Shown here piece by piece: positions 8,842 through 19,389 of a stretch of DNA of 64,000 nt (position 1 is its first letter; every line of letters starts with the position of its first letter). Location of the stretch: NCBI RefSeq assembly GCF_011074885.1, contig NC_054688.1, forward strand, positions 124,001 through 188,000. The letters run 5' to 3'. The translations under genes and the position numbers were made by a program. Source of the DNA: Brettanomyces bruxellensis (taxonomy: Eukaryota > Ascomycota > Pichiomycetes > Pichiales > Pichiaceae). The notes under the pieces were generated by a model that searched no databases, had not been told where the DNA came from, and saw nothing but the letters and a program-made list of their open reading frames with translations.

Positions 8842-10422
8842 ATGAGTCTAGGTCAATGCTCGCTTTTGGATGTTTTGATTAGATGTCAAGATCTGCTCAA
8901 AAGTGATGAGCAATTAGATATTTCAGTGTATCTCCAGCATTTAAGCTCATGTATTCAAAACAGTGCGAGTAATGAAAACAACCGTGTGCAACTGGCTAAA
9001 AACAAGTCGTTGATTACGCAAATTAGTAAAATAATAGCATTGGCAACACACAATATAATAAATGAAAATGGAGGATTAAATGTACCCAAGTTGCGTGTTC
9101 TCCGAGGTGTTGTTATACTCTTTAGAAATTTGATCCCAGACATCATTCGTAATGAAACAATGAAAATGGATGAAATTGAGCATCTAATTTGGCAACTTAT
9201 TACTGGTGGATCCCGGCATATTGACCAGAGTAACAGGCAGATAGTATTGAGAACAATCACTTCATGCCTTCAATGCCTTTGCAATGCCAAAACTGCACAG
9301 GCACAAATTTCGACAGATGGAAAAGACATAAATGAAGGAGAGAGCTTACAAATAACTGAAGGGATAAAGACAATATCACAAATTCCCATACACAATTCCA
9401 AGGATCAAGAGGAACTTTGGATGGGCTTACTCACACTTATAGCAAAGTGTGAAACTTCTGATGAATTCACGACTAACTGGATCAGCATTTATTACGAGAG
9501 CTTTAAGCAATTCACCACATCTTACAGGGCACTATCATATGAATATGGGTGGAAGGAAAAGGAAACAGATCAAGATGAACTTCCAGATGCAAGCGCATTC
9601 ACTCTTCTTGGGCTTCATGTATTCTTGAAAGTGATAACCAATGCCAGATGCTTGAATTTGGTTGAAAAACTTAATGAAGAAAGCAGACCAGATCCCTTAC
9701 TCGAGCTTTTGAGGATGACACAGATACTTTCTGAAGGAAAAGAGGAGGGGTGGACTGAAGATGAACTTAGAAGTGTAAGCTCATGGCTCATGGAATATAC
9801 CAAAAGTTTACTTAAGAGTATCGAAAACGAAAGCGGAGGGTTAGAACAAATACTTAAGAAATACGAAAGACGACTTGCTTCTACGCTGGACAGCATTTCC
9901 AGCCTTATGAAGTTTCCATTTGTGGTGAAACAGATGAATTCATACCATTTCCTAGATACTGTTCTTGATCTCTTCAAAATCATATGTCGGAGACCTAAAA
10001 AAGGAAATTTCGATGAAGCTAGGACCAATTTTGAAAGCGAGAACAAAGCTGGCATTAAAGGAATCATCATTGAGATAATCAGTTATTTGGTAAACGGGAA
10101 TCATGCCAATCAGGAACAGGTGAGAAAACAACACTGTCTTGAATTAGTGCTTGACAGTTCAAATTTAGACCTCGAAGAACCATTTATCAGGGAAAGAGCA
10201 ATTCTCTGCATCAGGGCACTATTGGACAGAAATCGTGGAAATCAAGATTTCATTGCCAATCTAGAGGTCAAAGGGGCAAAAATTGATGAAAAGAGTCGCA
10301 GGATGTTGGAAGATTGTGGTTACAAGGTAAACATCGTAGATGGAAAAGTGAAATTAACTGCGATGGGCGGTGACTTTGAAGGTGGAAAAATACATGAAAT
10401 AACTGAACACCAGGGCCAGTGA
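8842..10422 (+). CDS. CTR86: Ataxin-10 family protein (Ctr86-like)
   Basis: Armadillo/HEAT-like helical protein of 526 residues. The C-terminal ataxin-10 domain (about residues 370-480) is recognisable: FKIICRRPKKGNFDEA, GIIIEIISYLVNGNHANQEQ, PFIRERAILCIRALLDRN. S. cerevisiae Ctr86 is an essential protein of poorly defined role, with links to copper response and cell division in the wider family. The first ATG of the frame is at 8842; the frame opens upstream only through a TTG at 8806. It follows PWP2 on the same strand after about 310 bp of AT-rich spacer with nothing else recognisable. Confidence 0.82.
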   Translation: MSLGQCSLLDVLIRCQDLLKSDEQLDISVYLQHLSSCIQNSASNENNRVQLAKNKSLITQISKIIALATHNIINENGGLNVPKLRVLRGVVILFRNLIPDIIRNETMKMDEIEHLIWQLITGGSRHIDQSNRQIVLRTITSCLQCLCNAKTAQAQISTDGKDINEGESLQITEGIKTISQIPIHNSKDQEELWMGLLTLIAKCETSDEFTTNWISIYYESFKQFTTSYRALSYEYGWKEKETDQDELPDASAFTLLGLHVFLKVITNARCLNLVEKLNEESRPDPLLELLRMTQILSEGKEEGWTEDELRSVSSWLMEYTKSLLKSIENESGGLEQILKKYERRLASTLDSISSLMKFPFVVKQMNSYHFLDTVLDLFKIICRRPKKGNFDEARTNFESENKAGIKGIIIEIISYLVNGNHANQEQVRKQHCLELVLDSSNLDLEEPFIRERAILCIRALLDRNRGNQDFIANLEVKGAKIDEKSRRMLEDCGYKVNIVDGKVKLTAMGGDFEGGKIHEITEHQGQ

Positions 10423-10575
10423 AGGGTGAAGTATGCCGAATATAGCCATAGTTTGGTTAGCTGTTTAGTCAAATGTAGTAGATTTATAGATTAATACTGC
10501 AGTAGTATGGTGATACAACGATAAAAATACAAATATACTGAACGATGCCAGCCTCAATAAAATTTCAGTCCTCAC

Positions 10576-10585
10576 AAAAATTTTT
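10576..10585. promoter_or_regulatory. RRPE-like element upstream of EFG1
   Basis: CAAAAATTTTTCAG around 10575-10588 contains the symmetric AAAAATTTTT core of the RRPE and lies about 120 bp before the EFG1 ATG. EFG1 is a rRNA processing gene, so the context fits; the motif alone is short and AT-rich. Confidence 0.4.
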
Positions 10586-10702
10586 CAGATCCCTCTTCTA
10601 TGCCATTTCGCTTCACAGTAACTTGTTCTTTTTTGATACTGTCAGATACCATCTTATTCATAACCAGGTGTGTCTGATAACAAATCTAAGGTGCCAGACA
10701 AG

Positions 10703-11443
10703 ATGCCTTTTAGAAGAAGAAACAACAATGCTTCGGCAGGGGTTGATCTGTCGTCAGTTATCAACAAAGGAAGTTCAAAAATCAAAAAGAAGATAAGAGA
10801 TATCAAAAGACTCTTGAAAAGAGACAATCTACCATCGGATTTGGTGATAGCGAATGAGAGAGCACTCAAAACGCTTGAAGGGGAACTTGAGAACGTCGAG
10901 GAGAACAAGAAGGTGAGAAAGCTTATTTCAAGATATCATAAAGTGCGATTTTTCGAGAGAAAGAAAGCTGCTCGTCATTACAAGCACGAACTGAAAGTGT
11001 TAAAGGAATTGAAGCAGAAGGTAGAAGAAAGTAAAGATACTGAAGAAAAGGAGAAGATTGAAGAGGAAATAAAGAAGCAGGAGAAAAAGGTTCACGGTAA
11101 AGCAGTGAATTTCGCATATACGCTCAACTTTCCAGAAACTGAAAAGTATGTTTCTCTATACAGGCAGAACAATCCAGAAGATGTCGAGAAGATGACATAC
11201 AAGGAAAAGAAGGGGTTGAAAAAGACAGAGGACACTAGAGAGAAGTACAAGGCGGAGTTTTCGTCCCAGCTGAAAAGCAATAGCTTGCAAGTAAGCTTAG
11301 AGGAGGGACTTCGTCATAATGGAGGAGGAAAGAGAGTTTACAGAAAGAAGAGAGATGGAAAGGATAATTACAATAACAGGGAGGAGAGAAAAGAAGGAAA
11401 GAAGAACACAGACAAAGAAGAGGAAGATGACTTCTTTGAATGA
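10703..11443 (+). CDS. EFG1: rRNA processing protein Efg1
   Basis: Nucleolar coiled-coil protein needed for early 18S rRNA maturation. It has 246 residues from the ATG at 10703; the frame extends to a GTG at 10670, which is unlikely to be used in yeast. Family blocks: KIKKKIRDIKRLLKRDNLPS, ISRYHKVRFFERKKAARHYK and FAYTLNFPETEKYVSLY. The middle is a long charged coiled coil, and the C-terminus is Lys/Arg-rich then acidic (EEEDDFFE). It converges with the choline kinase gene across about 170 bp. Confidence 0.93.
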   Translation: MPFRRRNNNASAGVDLSSVINKGSSKIKKKIRDIKRLLKRDNLPSDLVIANERALKTLEGELENVEENKKVRKLISRYHKVRFFERKKAARHYKHELKVLKELKQKVEESKDTEEKEKIEEEIKKQEKKVHGKAVNFAYTLNFPETEKYVSLYRQNNPEDVEKMTYKEKKGLKKTEDTREKYKAEFSSQLKSNSLQVSLEEGLRHNGGGKRVYRKKRDGKDNYNNREERKEGKKNTDKEEEDDFFE

Positions 11444-11612
11444 CAAGATACCTTTGTATACTAATACGATTTTATTGATAGAGGCTTAAGTGAAGCGTAA
11501 ATAACGATTAAACTGTATTGGAGGAAGCATTCCTAGTATTGTTTATATGCATCTTTTTTCCACCCTAAATATAAGAATAGTCTCCTAAAGGCTTTGCTTC
11601 AACTTCATGCTT

Positions 11613-13535
11613 CTAATGCTTGGAACGAAGGAAATTTGTGTCAAGATATTTCACATACTGGCGCATGGATGGATCAATATCTGTTATTTTGATCAGACCG
11701 AATTGGATGAAATCGCCTATTACAACACCACATTTTCCCAGAACGTACTTCAAGTGATCGAATTGGTCATCCGCATTGTCGGTTAGTGCATTTTGCATCG
11801 ATTCATCAGTCAGTGAACTATGAGAAGATGGAGATGCACTAAGAGAAGAATCTGCACTCTGTGGCTCAACCGTTATTGTGTACTTCTCACCCCTTGGACC
11901 ACGTTCGGTATAGGTATGTGTCTTCTTCAAAGGTGTATCAAAACTGTTTCCACCATTGATTATTCCCCAAAGAGTCCAAAAGATTGCTGAAGCCGATCTC
12001 CACATAATGGTTTCATTGTACAAGGTGACAACTTTTGGAGGAAGGTGATCACCCTTGAGATTTATCACTGATGAGGATTTGCTTCCGAGACCAACACTAG
12101 AAGCTGATTGGTTTAGATATCCCACTGGGGTAACTGAACCGGGAACATACTTGACGTACGAGTTCAAAAAATTGATTATTTCTTCCTTTGTCGGATACCT
12201 GTCATCGTTCGTTTTATAACTTGTTTCCGGATCCGCGTAATCATACATCCACTCACAGAAATGATTTGTGATGTCATATGCAGGAATGTTGGCACCGGAG
12301 TACTCAAAATCGATCACAACTAGACTCTTGTCGTACTGGAAGTTCAAATCTGTCACCAATGGAACAACTTCAGAGTTCTGACCACCAATGCTGAGTTTAC
12401 TGGTTTTCTTTGCAAGATCATCTTCTAGAGAATCTGTTTCTGCGACTGGCTTCACAAGATAATGTGACTTGGCATGTGACTTATCAATTTCTGAGGCTGC
12501 AGGCAACCCTTGCACCGAACCACTTCTTACTGAGAGCTCATCATCTTCATCTTCATCCATGGGAAGCCGATCATACTTGTTGTAAAAAAGCAAGTTACCG
12601 TATTGGGTGTCGTTATGACAGAAACGGAGGTGAGAGTTCAGTCCGGCATATCCACCATATCTTGACCACAACCATTCCCTGTACTTATATATCAGCTCTT
12701 TGAGCTTGGACCAGTTGACGATAAGGAAGTTCTTTTGATCTTCAGGGTTACACTTCGCCATAATTCTGTCGACCAAGCCAATCCACTTCTCAATCAAATT
12801 CCACACCTTTGGACCTTCGGCGATCTCATCCGGAAGAAGGGGAACACCATAATGCAATTGCTTCATTCTTCTAGCAATCATTCTGCTGACCCTGCGATCG
12901 CGAATCTGGTCTTTGGTCAAAGTAATTGAGTTATTTAAAAACTCCTCAAAACGCCCATTGGTAAAACATCCTAACAATTTGGGTCCGATGTTCTGTCTAG
13001 ACAACCTGGCCAATATCTGGAGTTCTTTTTCACGATCAATCAACTCGCCGGCATTCGATCCATATATACGCAAAAGCAAGGGATAGAAATTCTTGTATGC
13101 GACCTTATAAATACAATTTGTGAGTGCACCGGACAGTCTGACAAGATGTAGCTTTTCCAAACTGGTTGGATCCGAAGTGATTTTTCTCCATTTTGGGATA
13201 TTCAACGCCTTTGCTATCGAAAGAAGATCCTGCTTGAAATAGTCAACGGGCAAAGTGTTGTCCAAAGTGACCTTAATCGAATTTATCTCTGTCGCGTCGA
13301 AGGGACTCTCATCGAGGAAAAACGACGATAACGATGCCGATTCTGGAAGAGATAGAGGATCAAGATGTATGGATCGCGTGCTAGAAGATGAGCGTCTTCT
13401 TCTATATATTGGTCTTGATAAGGATCTTCTTCTTGCTTTAAGGGCAGGTGACAGAGGCATTGGAATTAATGCTGGTGATGAGGGTGCGGAACGACGTCCT
13501 CTTGCAAATTTTCTGTGCTTTGGGACTGTTGACAT
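11613..13535 (-). CDS. CKI1: Choline/ethanolamine kinase
   Basis: First enzyme of the CDP-choline/CDP-ethanolamine (Kennedy) pathway, transferring ATP phosphate to choline or ethanolamine in the cytosol. It has 640 residues. The Ser/Arg-rich N-terminus (RRRRSSSSTRS) is typical of yeast Cki1/Eki1 and likely phospho-regulated. The segment LDNTLPVDYFKQDLL matches the Cki1 N-lobe. The catalytic Brenner-type loop reads CHNDTQYGNLLF near residue 307, and the metal-binding loop VVIDFEYSGANIPAYDITNHF lies near residue 403. An inserted acidic/Ser-rich segment separates these two motifs. Cki1 and Eki1 cannot be separated by eye. Its promoter faces a 2.2-kb gene-poor stretch. Confidence 0.92.
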   Translation of the reverse strand: MSTVPKHRKFARGRRSAPSSPALIPMPLSPALKARRRSLSRPIYRRRRSSSSTRSIHLDPLSLPESASLSSFFLDESPFDATEINSIKVTLDNTLPVDYFKQDLLSIAKALNIPKWRKITSDPTSLEKLHLVRLSGALTNCIYKVAYKNFYPLLLRIYGSNAGELIDREKELQILARLSRQNIGPKLLGCFTNGRFEEFLNNSITLTKDQIRDRRVSRMIARRMKQLHYGVPLLPDEIAEGPKVWNLIEKWIGLVDRIMAKCNPEDQKNFLIVNWSKLKELIYKYREWLWSRYGGYAGLNSHLRFCHNDTQYGNLLFYNKYDRLPMDEDEDDELSVRSGSVQGLPAASEIDKSHAKSHYLVKPVAETDSLEDDLAKKTSKLSIGGQNSEVVPLVTDLNFQYDKSLVVIDFEYSGANIPAYDITNHFCEWMYDYADPETSYKTNDDRYPTKEEIINFLNSYVKYVPGSVTPVGYLNQSASSVGLGSKSSSVINLKGDHLPPKVVTLYNETIMWRSASAIFWTLWGIINGGNSFDTPLKKTHTYTERGPRGEKYTITVEPQSADSSLSASPSSHSSLTDESMQNALTDNADDQFDHLKYVLGKCGVVIGDFIQFGLIKITDIDPSMRQYVKYLDTNFLRSKH

Positions 13536-15792
13536 TCTGATATGCTGGAGTAATTGGCTTCTAGAAACTTCTATGGTATAGGATGTAACCGTAAGGTGGA
13601 AAATGCCCGATGCGAACGAATAGGTGTGATGATAAATAGAATGTGTGCGTTTGAATTAAATGAAAAAAAAGACAGATCTACTGCTAAGCAGGTTGTAACG
13701 AATAAATCTGATCGTTCCAAACAACAGGGAGATGGGAAAGCAGATGAAAGAAACTTGACTAATGATAATCAAGAGCTTTTGCCAATGCTTCAAACTAATA
13801 TTTCACAGAGAAATATATTAACTGCCCGATTCTGAGTTTCGGCGCTAATTCAACCCAGAAATGAAGAACAAATGGATGAAAAGGAGAGGTAGATCAATCA
13901 AACAAGTAAGATATAGGGCAAATTTGTTTCTTGATGCTACTATAAAGAAGATGCTAATGCAACACAGAACTAGGAGAAACAAATATGTATGCTGTGGGCA
14001 GGAAACAGAAAAGTTGATACGAAACCAAAATAATGCAGTACCCAAACTTGGTCGAGTATGTGAAGATGCGTTCTTAAGTATTATTCAACATGTGAATAAG
14101 CGGGGCTAAAATATAGAAATTTATTCCTTGATAGAAATTTACCCCGAGCGACTATTCGGATACCATTTTTTTTTGTTGGCATTTGCCATGTGAAAATATG
14201 CACTTGTATGTCACAAGACGCGATGATTTCAGACGATAGACGGGCCGATAAAACCAATGTTAATCGCAGAGAAAAACAAAAACAAAAAATCGAAATGTAC
14301 ACCCGTAAACCACATTCCAGTCACTTGTACGAGTGCCGACGCAGCACCGAAATTGGAATATGTAACGAGCTTTCCTGACAGCAGCTATTTAGATGTAAAA
14401 AAAGCGGCAGAAAAAAGAGAGCATGCTGATTTTTTGTTCGATGCCTTTCAGGGAAATGAAGCTAGATATATTGTAGTAGTAAAACAATTGGAATATGGGT
14501 AGATGTCATTAAGGAGAGACGAAGAATTTAAATGGATGCATAGGCCTCAAAAACTCATTGAAAATTTCGTCTAAAATTGCGTCATAACAGCGAGTATGAA
14601 TAGAGGAAAAGTTTTTAGGAATCCTAATTGAGACATGTACGAAATTTCGGCTGCTGTGAGGGAAAATGCCAGTATTTATTTCGCGAACCGCTAACTTCTC
14701 AAAGGAGAAAGAGGTAAATAGGCTCAACGGTTTACCAGGGGAAAGAACGGGAATTGAGCATGAAAAATGTGGACTACTAAATGGGACATGTCGAATCTAG
14801 CTCCGAAATGTTTTTACATTTTTTTAGGGATAATAGGACATACTAAGCAGGCTGTTAAGAATAGTCAGGGTTATATTCCTTTCCGGTCATGATGAGACGA
14901 TCCTCCAGTTATTATTCAGTAGTTCAATGGCCTTGGCTCAATGCTATTATGATGAAAAAGACTTGATCTTATTCTTCTTTGGACCTGATGGTCTTTCTCC
15001 TGATTTCTTATTTATGTTAATTGGTTTTGTTCATTTCGTTTCATTTCATTTTCGTTTTTAGTATTGAATAATTATTTATTTCGTTTTCATATTTCTCCAT
15101 TTAATTTGCACCGGCTTTATTTACGTTTTTTTTTTTTTTTTTCTTTTTACTCGATCTCTTGAAACAACTGTTTTTTACTTGGCTTAGCATTCATTATTAT
15201 CATTGATCCTGTATCAGTTAGACAGCTGACTTCAACATACTTTCATTTTGCAAGGCTTGATACCCAAAACCGCCTTTTCTGCTATACACACTCCTTCTTT
15301 TCAGCTTACCAATCCCGTTTATCTCTTTTCATCGTTACAGAGGAAGAGATTTACTAGTCATTCCTTTTTCATTCAGCAAACGTTCGTCATTCTAACTCTT
15401 TTGATTTTGGTCTTTCCATTTTGCTTTCTCTCGTTTCAGCTCATTCTATTCCTTTTTTTCGTTTGTCTCTCAGCAGTTTAGCAAGCATTTCCTTCCTTTA
15501 AAAGTTCTAAGAATTGTTCCTCCATATCACTCATATATCTACCTTCCTTTTTCAACTAATATAAGACAGAGGCCGAATTCTCTTTCCAGTTGCTCGAACT
15601 AAAAGAAGACAATCCAAAATTGAGCTCAGGTTTACAATTAAAAGCATTAACGAGCATCCGCACACACAAACACAAACAGGTAGTTCTACCCCAACAAATT
15701 TACAAAAACAACAAGCATTCCATCCATAGAACAAATTCGTTAGAGTTGAGCCGGAATCTGATAGATTGCAGTATCACACTTTTTCTTTTATT
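13536..15792. other. Gene-poor spacer with long leader region of the KH gene
   Basis: About 2.2 kb with only short open frames (up to about 80 codons) that lack recognisable motifs. From about 14990 to 15560 the plus strand is T-rich, with a poly-T run at 15126-15142 and many TTTC/TCTT tracts, consistent with promoter and long 5' leader of the KH-domain gene. Nothing else is supported. Confidence 0.5.
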
Positions 15793-18700
15793 ATGGAGAA
15801 CTCATCACCACCACCAAGTAATTACGCACAGCCAATACCAAATAATGATAGACTGATTGTCTCGATTCCATTTGGCTACACATACTTCACAAAGCCGATC
15901 AATACTGTCTTTGAGGCTTTGAATTCGTCAGACTGGAGAACTAGGGAAGCAGAAAATGCACTCATTACGACAACGCTAGCACAGATTTCAGCTGCTCCCG
16001 CAATCGGGAGTCAGATCGTTCGTTTGATCCCCGAAAACTCCGCAATATTCGACAATCTTCCCCAACTGAGGGCCACTGTTGCCAGAATGAACCAGGAGTA
16101 CTCTAATTACGACATTATCACCATCCTGAACGAGTTTCGGGTCTCTGACTTTAAGCTTACCGTGTCCATCATTGGAAGCTGCGATGTCAGGAGACAAATT
16201 CACGATATTCGACTTGCGATCATGCAAAGTTTCAACCCGGTGATGGAGATAATTGTTGAATTAGACGCCTCATCCGGTACATGCTACTGCTTTGATGAGA
16301 ACCAGCAGGTGAAGCCGGAGTTTTGCGACTTGCTGAAACAAATAGCATCGTTTACGGGTTCATCCATCTATATGACAGGCTCAACTGAGGACTCGTTCAT
16401 GTTCCATTTACACATTGTGGGACATCGAGACCAGGTGAAGGAGGCTGAGAATAAAGTGAGGCTTGGTCTGGATGACTTGAATCCTCACTTGTACTCGGAC
16501 TTCTTCGAACTAGAGTCTCTTTCTTTGCTTCCGCTCATTGCTGGACCAGCACTTGCCAACCTTAAGCGGATTATCCGGGAGGCAGACTGCACGATGTATC
16601 TTCCGAACGTTCTTCCGGAGTTGTACTATGAGGAGGGGAAAAAGTACGCGGCTCTGGATAAGAAGCCACGCATTTTCATCACAGGATTGAGGTCGCTTGT
16701 TCTACAGGCGAAGAACTCCATTTTACAAGTTGTCCAGAAGATTTCCAAGACTCCTTTTATGAAGCAGTTGAGTGTGGTCCCTTTGAAGAGGGAGATGCTC
16801 ATTATGGGTCGCTCGAAAAGCCTCATGCTGAGAAAAAAGGCCGCTATTACCGCGGAACAGCAACACAGAAGTGTGAATTACATGCTTAACAGTTACCAGG
16901 CGATGGAGGATGTGCTAAACGGGGCAGGAAATGCCGAAAATGCCGATTTGCAAGGCTTCCCGCTTGAGAGCATCATGTATACTACTGGTTGCTATATCGC
17001 GGTTCCTCCCTTTGGATACGAAAGTGGAAACGAGACAGGAGACGTGGTTACGTTTCAGGGAAACTCGATGGAGTCAGTTGAGAATGCAGTGGGCCAGTTC
17101 GTGCTTCTACTGTCATCTTTGTACTCGTCACAGGTCGAATTTGGGTGTTTAGAGTCGCCAGCTTACCAGGGGGTCAACATCAACAAATTCCTCAATTTTT
17201 GCGACACTTTGGCATCCAACGCCGACGTTGCAGTATCGAGTGTGAAGTTTGGAACAACTTACGTAATCCAGATGCTCGGAAGTGCCGAGAAGACCCGAAT
17301 TGGAACCAACTACCTCTCGCAGCTGGAGAGCTACTTAAACGAGAATGTGGAGAGGGTCAACGTCCAGTTTCAGCTCGAGCTCCCAAACCAGGAGCGGGAC
17401 TTCATTGCCGGCAAGAAAAACGGGAAACTCGTGAAGATTTCGAACTCGGCCTCGGTAACGGTCCAGCTTCTCCCGTTTACAGATCACAACTTCATTGTTG
17501 AGCTTTCCGGAGAGACTTTGGAGGGATCGGTGTACGGATTGGGTCTGTTGGAGCAGGAGCTTCCGGAATCGATGATGTTCAACATCCCGGAGTCGTTCCA
17601 CCGACAAATCATCGGAGTTGGCGGCCAGACTGTGCAGACCATCATGCGAAAGTTCAACGTGTTCATAAAGTTTTCCAACTCTTTTGAAATGGGCGACAGA
17701 CCGCTTGACCAGCACCATCTGGGCCAGGCGGCAAACTTTGGGCAGGAGTTCGTGAGGAAGAACAATGTGCTCATCAAGTGCCCGGCGAAAAACAGGATGC
17801 AGATCGCTCCTGCCCGGGTTGAGCTCTCAAGACTCGTCGAAAAAGTCATCACCGGTAGCTACATATCTTCCGAAATCAGGCTTAGTGGGGCCCAGTGGAG
17901 GCTGCTGACCTCGGAGGGCTTCAATGGCATGTTCAACAGGGGGAAAAAGAGGCCGACGAACTTCATCATGGAGGTTGAAAAGCACACCAACACGTACATC
18001 AGGTTCCCTGGACCCGATACTCCTTACACCTCTAGTCCAGTGGAGATTACCGTGTATGGCTCTGAGGCTAACCACCGCTCAGCACTCGTCGAGCTTCAGA
18101 GGTTGCTCCCGTACTGCTATCGGCTTTGCGTGAAGAAAAACGGCCGATTCAAAGATCTGAAAGCGGTTGCAGAGAACGTTTCAAAGTTTTTGCAGAACCC
18201 GTCGTCCTTGAGGAAACTGCAACTCCACTTTCTCGACAATGTGATCGTCCCTGTCAGAATTATGTACAATGTGGAACTCCAGCTTCTGGAGACTTCCGAT
18301 GTGGCCGAGCACTCCAACTTCGTCAATATCTACTACTACCCGACCTCGTTTGGGTGCCCGTTTAACACCATGAAGGCCGAAAGGTTGTCGAAGGACCGCT
18401 TGGCTCACGTGACCAAGAACGAGCTGTTTCAGCAGATGTTGACCACCGTGAAAGATGCTCTTGACAAGTTTCACATGAAGGTTGTTTCCGAAAGTGCACA
18501 CCCGGAATCGCTGGATGTTAAAGTCAAGGAAAATGCTGCTAGGGTGGACACAGACTCTGCCAAACGGCCAATCAGCATTATTAAGCCAAACACCTCAAGA
18601 GGTGGAAAGGGGAAGAGAGGCGGCTCTCGGAATATGATGTTTAGAAGAGACAATATCCACCAATTCGACTCGCCTGGAAACAAAGTGACCGGAAGTGCGT

Positions 18701-19023
18701 TGAGTAATATTGCCAATGTTGGATACATGGGATTTCTGAATCAGGATGCCGACCCAAGCTTGCTGGTAGCCAATCCAGGACAAACATATCATGGACAGGG
18801 AAATCAGCTTTATAAGGCATCCCAATTCGGATATCAAGGGGGTCGAGAGGCCCAGGAACATATCCAGATCGAGAATCGAAATCCGCAACTAGAGCCAAGC
18901 TTTTCAACCCTAAACCAGGGCTCTGATTTGAGAAGAATGCCGGGTAACCAGAGACCGAACAATTCCGTTATGCGAGATCTGAACTACGAGTACACCGGGT
19001 ATCAGAACCAGAAGAAGTGGTGA
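15793..19023 (+). CDS. KH-domain RNA-binding protein (YLL032C-like)
   Basis: RNA-binding protein of 1076 residues with several KH-like units. The clearest is near residue 600 (FHRQIIGVGGQTVQTIMRKF, GxxG loop intact). A second, degenerate copy near residue 246 has LIAGPALANLKRIIRE in place of a canonical loop, and further KH-like segments include VSIIGSCDVRRQIHDIR and IRLSGAQWRLLTSEGFN. The C-terminal tail from about residue 930 is low complexity, with an RGG-like stretch (RGGKGKRGGSR) and many Gln/Asn/Gly. The layout resembles the ribosome-associated S. cerevisiae YLL032C and its larger relatives in other yeasts; a vigilin/SCP160 relationship is less likely because the KH units are few and spaced out. 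The frame extends upstream only to a TTG at 15766. It is GC-richer than its flanks. Confidence 0.75.
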   Translation: MENSSPPPSNYAQPIPNNDRLIVSIPFGYTYFTKPINTVFEALNSSDWRTREAENALITTTLAQISAAPAIGSQIVRLIPENSAIFDNLPQLRATVARMNQEYSNYDIITILNEFRVSDFKLTVSIIGSCDVRRQIHDIRLAIMQSFNPVMEIIVELDASSGTCYCFDENQQVKPEFCDLLKQIASFTGSSIYMTGSTEDSFMFHLHIVGHRDQVKEAENKVRLGLDDLNPHLYSDFFELESLSLLPLIAGPALANLKRIIREADCTMYLPNVLPELYYEEGKKYAALDKKPRIFITGLRSLVLQAKNSILQVVQKISKTPFMKQLSVVPLKREMLIMGRSKSLMLRKKAAITAEQQHRSVNYMLNSYQAMEDVLNGAGNAENADLQGFPLESIMYTTGCYIAVPPFGYESGNETGDVVTFQGNSMESVENAVGQFVLLLSSLYSSQVEFGCLESPAYQGVNINKFLNFCDTLASNADVAVSSVKFGTTYVIQMLGSAEKTRIGTNYLSQLESYLNENVERVNVQFQLELPNQERDFIAGKKNGKLVKISNSASVTVQLLPFTDHNFIVELSGETLEGSVYGLGLLEQELPESMMFNIPESFHRQIIGVGGQTVQTIMRKFNVFIKFSNSFEMGDRPLDQHHLGQAANFGQEFVRKNNVLIKCPAKNRMQIAPARVELSRLVEKVITGSYISSEIRLSGAQWRLLTSEGFNGMFNRGKKRPTNFIMEVEKHTNTYIRFPGPDTPYTSSPVEITVYGSEANHRSALVELQRLLPYCYRLCVKKNGRFKDLKAVAENVSKFLQNPSSLRKLQLHFLDNVIVPVRIMYNVELQLLETSDVAEHSNFVNIYYYPTSFGCPFNTMKAERLSKDRLAHVTKNELFQQMLTTVKDALDKFHMKVVSESAHPESLDVKVKENAARVDTDSAKRPISIIKPNTSRGGKGKRGGSRNMMFRRDNIHQFDSPGNKVTGSALSNIANVGYMGFLNQDADPSLLVANPGQTYHGQGNQLYKASQFGYQGGREAQEHIQIENRNPQLEPSFSTLNQGSDLRRMPGNQRPNNSVMRDLNYEYTGYQNQKKW

Positions 19024-19389
19024 AGCGGATGAATACGGCTCTCTAATACATGAAATGAAATGAATCAGCAAAAATGATCACCTAGAAAACAAAAAAGCAA
19101 AAAAAAAGTATAAAATCCCAAACAAACACTAAAAACAAAAAAGCCGAATACGTTATACTAGCATTTGTATTTTCAATCATATCTGCCATCTGTGCAGGCT
19201 TTCGGTCCTTTTGAATCATCTAACGTTCCTTATCTGGGTTTCTTGTCTCTCCTTACATCTTTTTTTTCTTCCTTCCACTTCAGTTTTTAGTCTATTACCA
19301 TACCCCTCCTCTTACATGTTATCTCTTTCTTGACACCTTTTTTTTCCATCCTACTGTCATTTTAATTGCAGAAGTTTTTAGATCGTCAC
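19024..19389. other. Convergent intergenic spacer
   Basis: AT-rich tail-to-tail spacer. The first part is A-rich on the plus strand and the second part T-rich (TTTTTTTTC runs near 19260 and 19340), which fits 3' ends of the two converging genes. No gene seen. Confidence 0.45.

Noticed and set aside
13861..14109. 82-codon frame with a basic product
   Set aside because: No family resemblance and no promoter or codon-use support; left as spacer.
14889..15002. ATGATGA ... CTGA arrangement suggesting a C/D box snoRNA
   Set aside because: No terminal stem next to the boxes and no guide match that I can support; such short words are expected by chance in AT-rich DNA.
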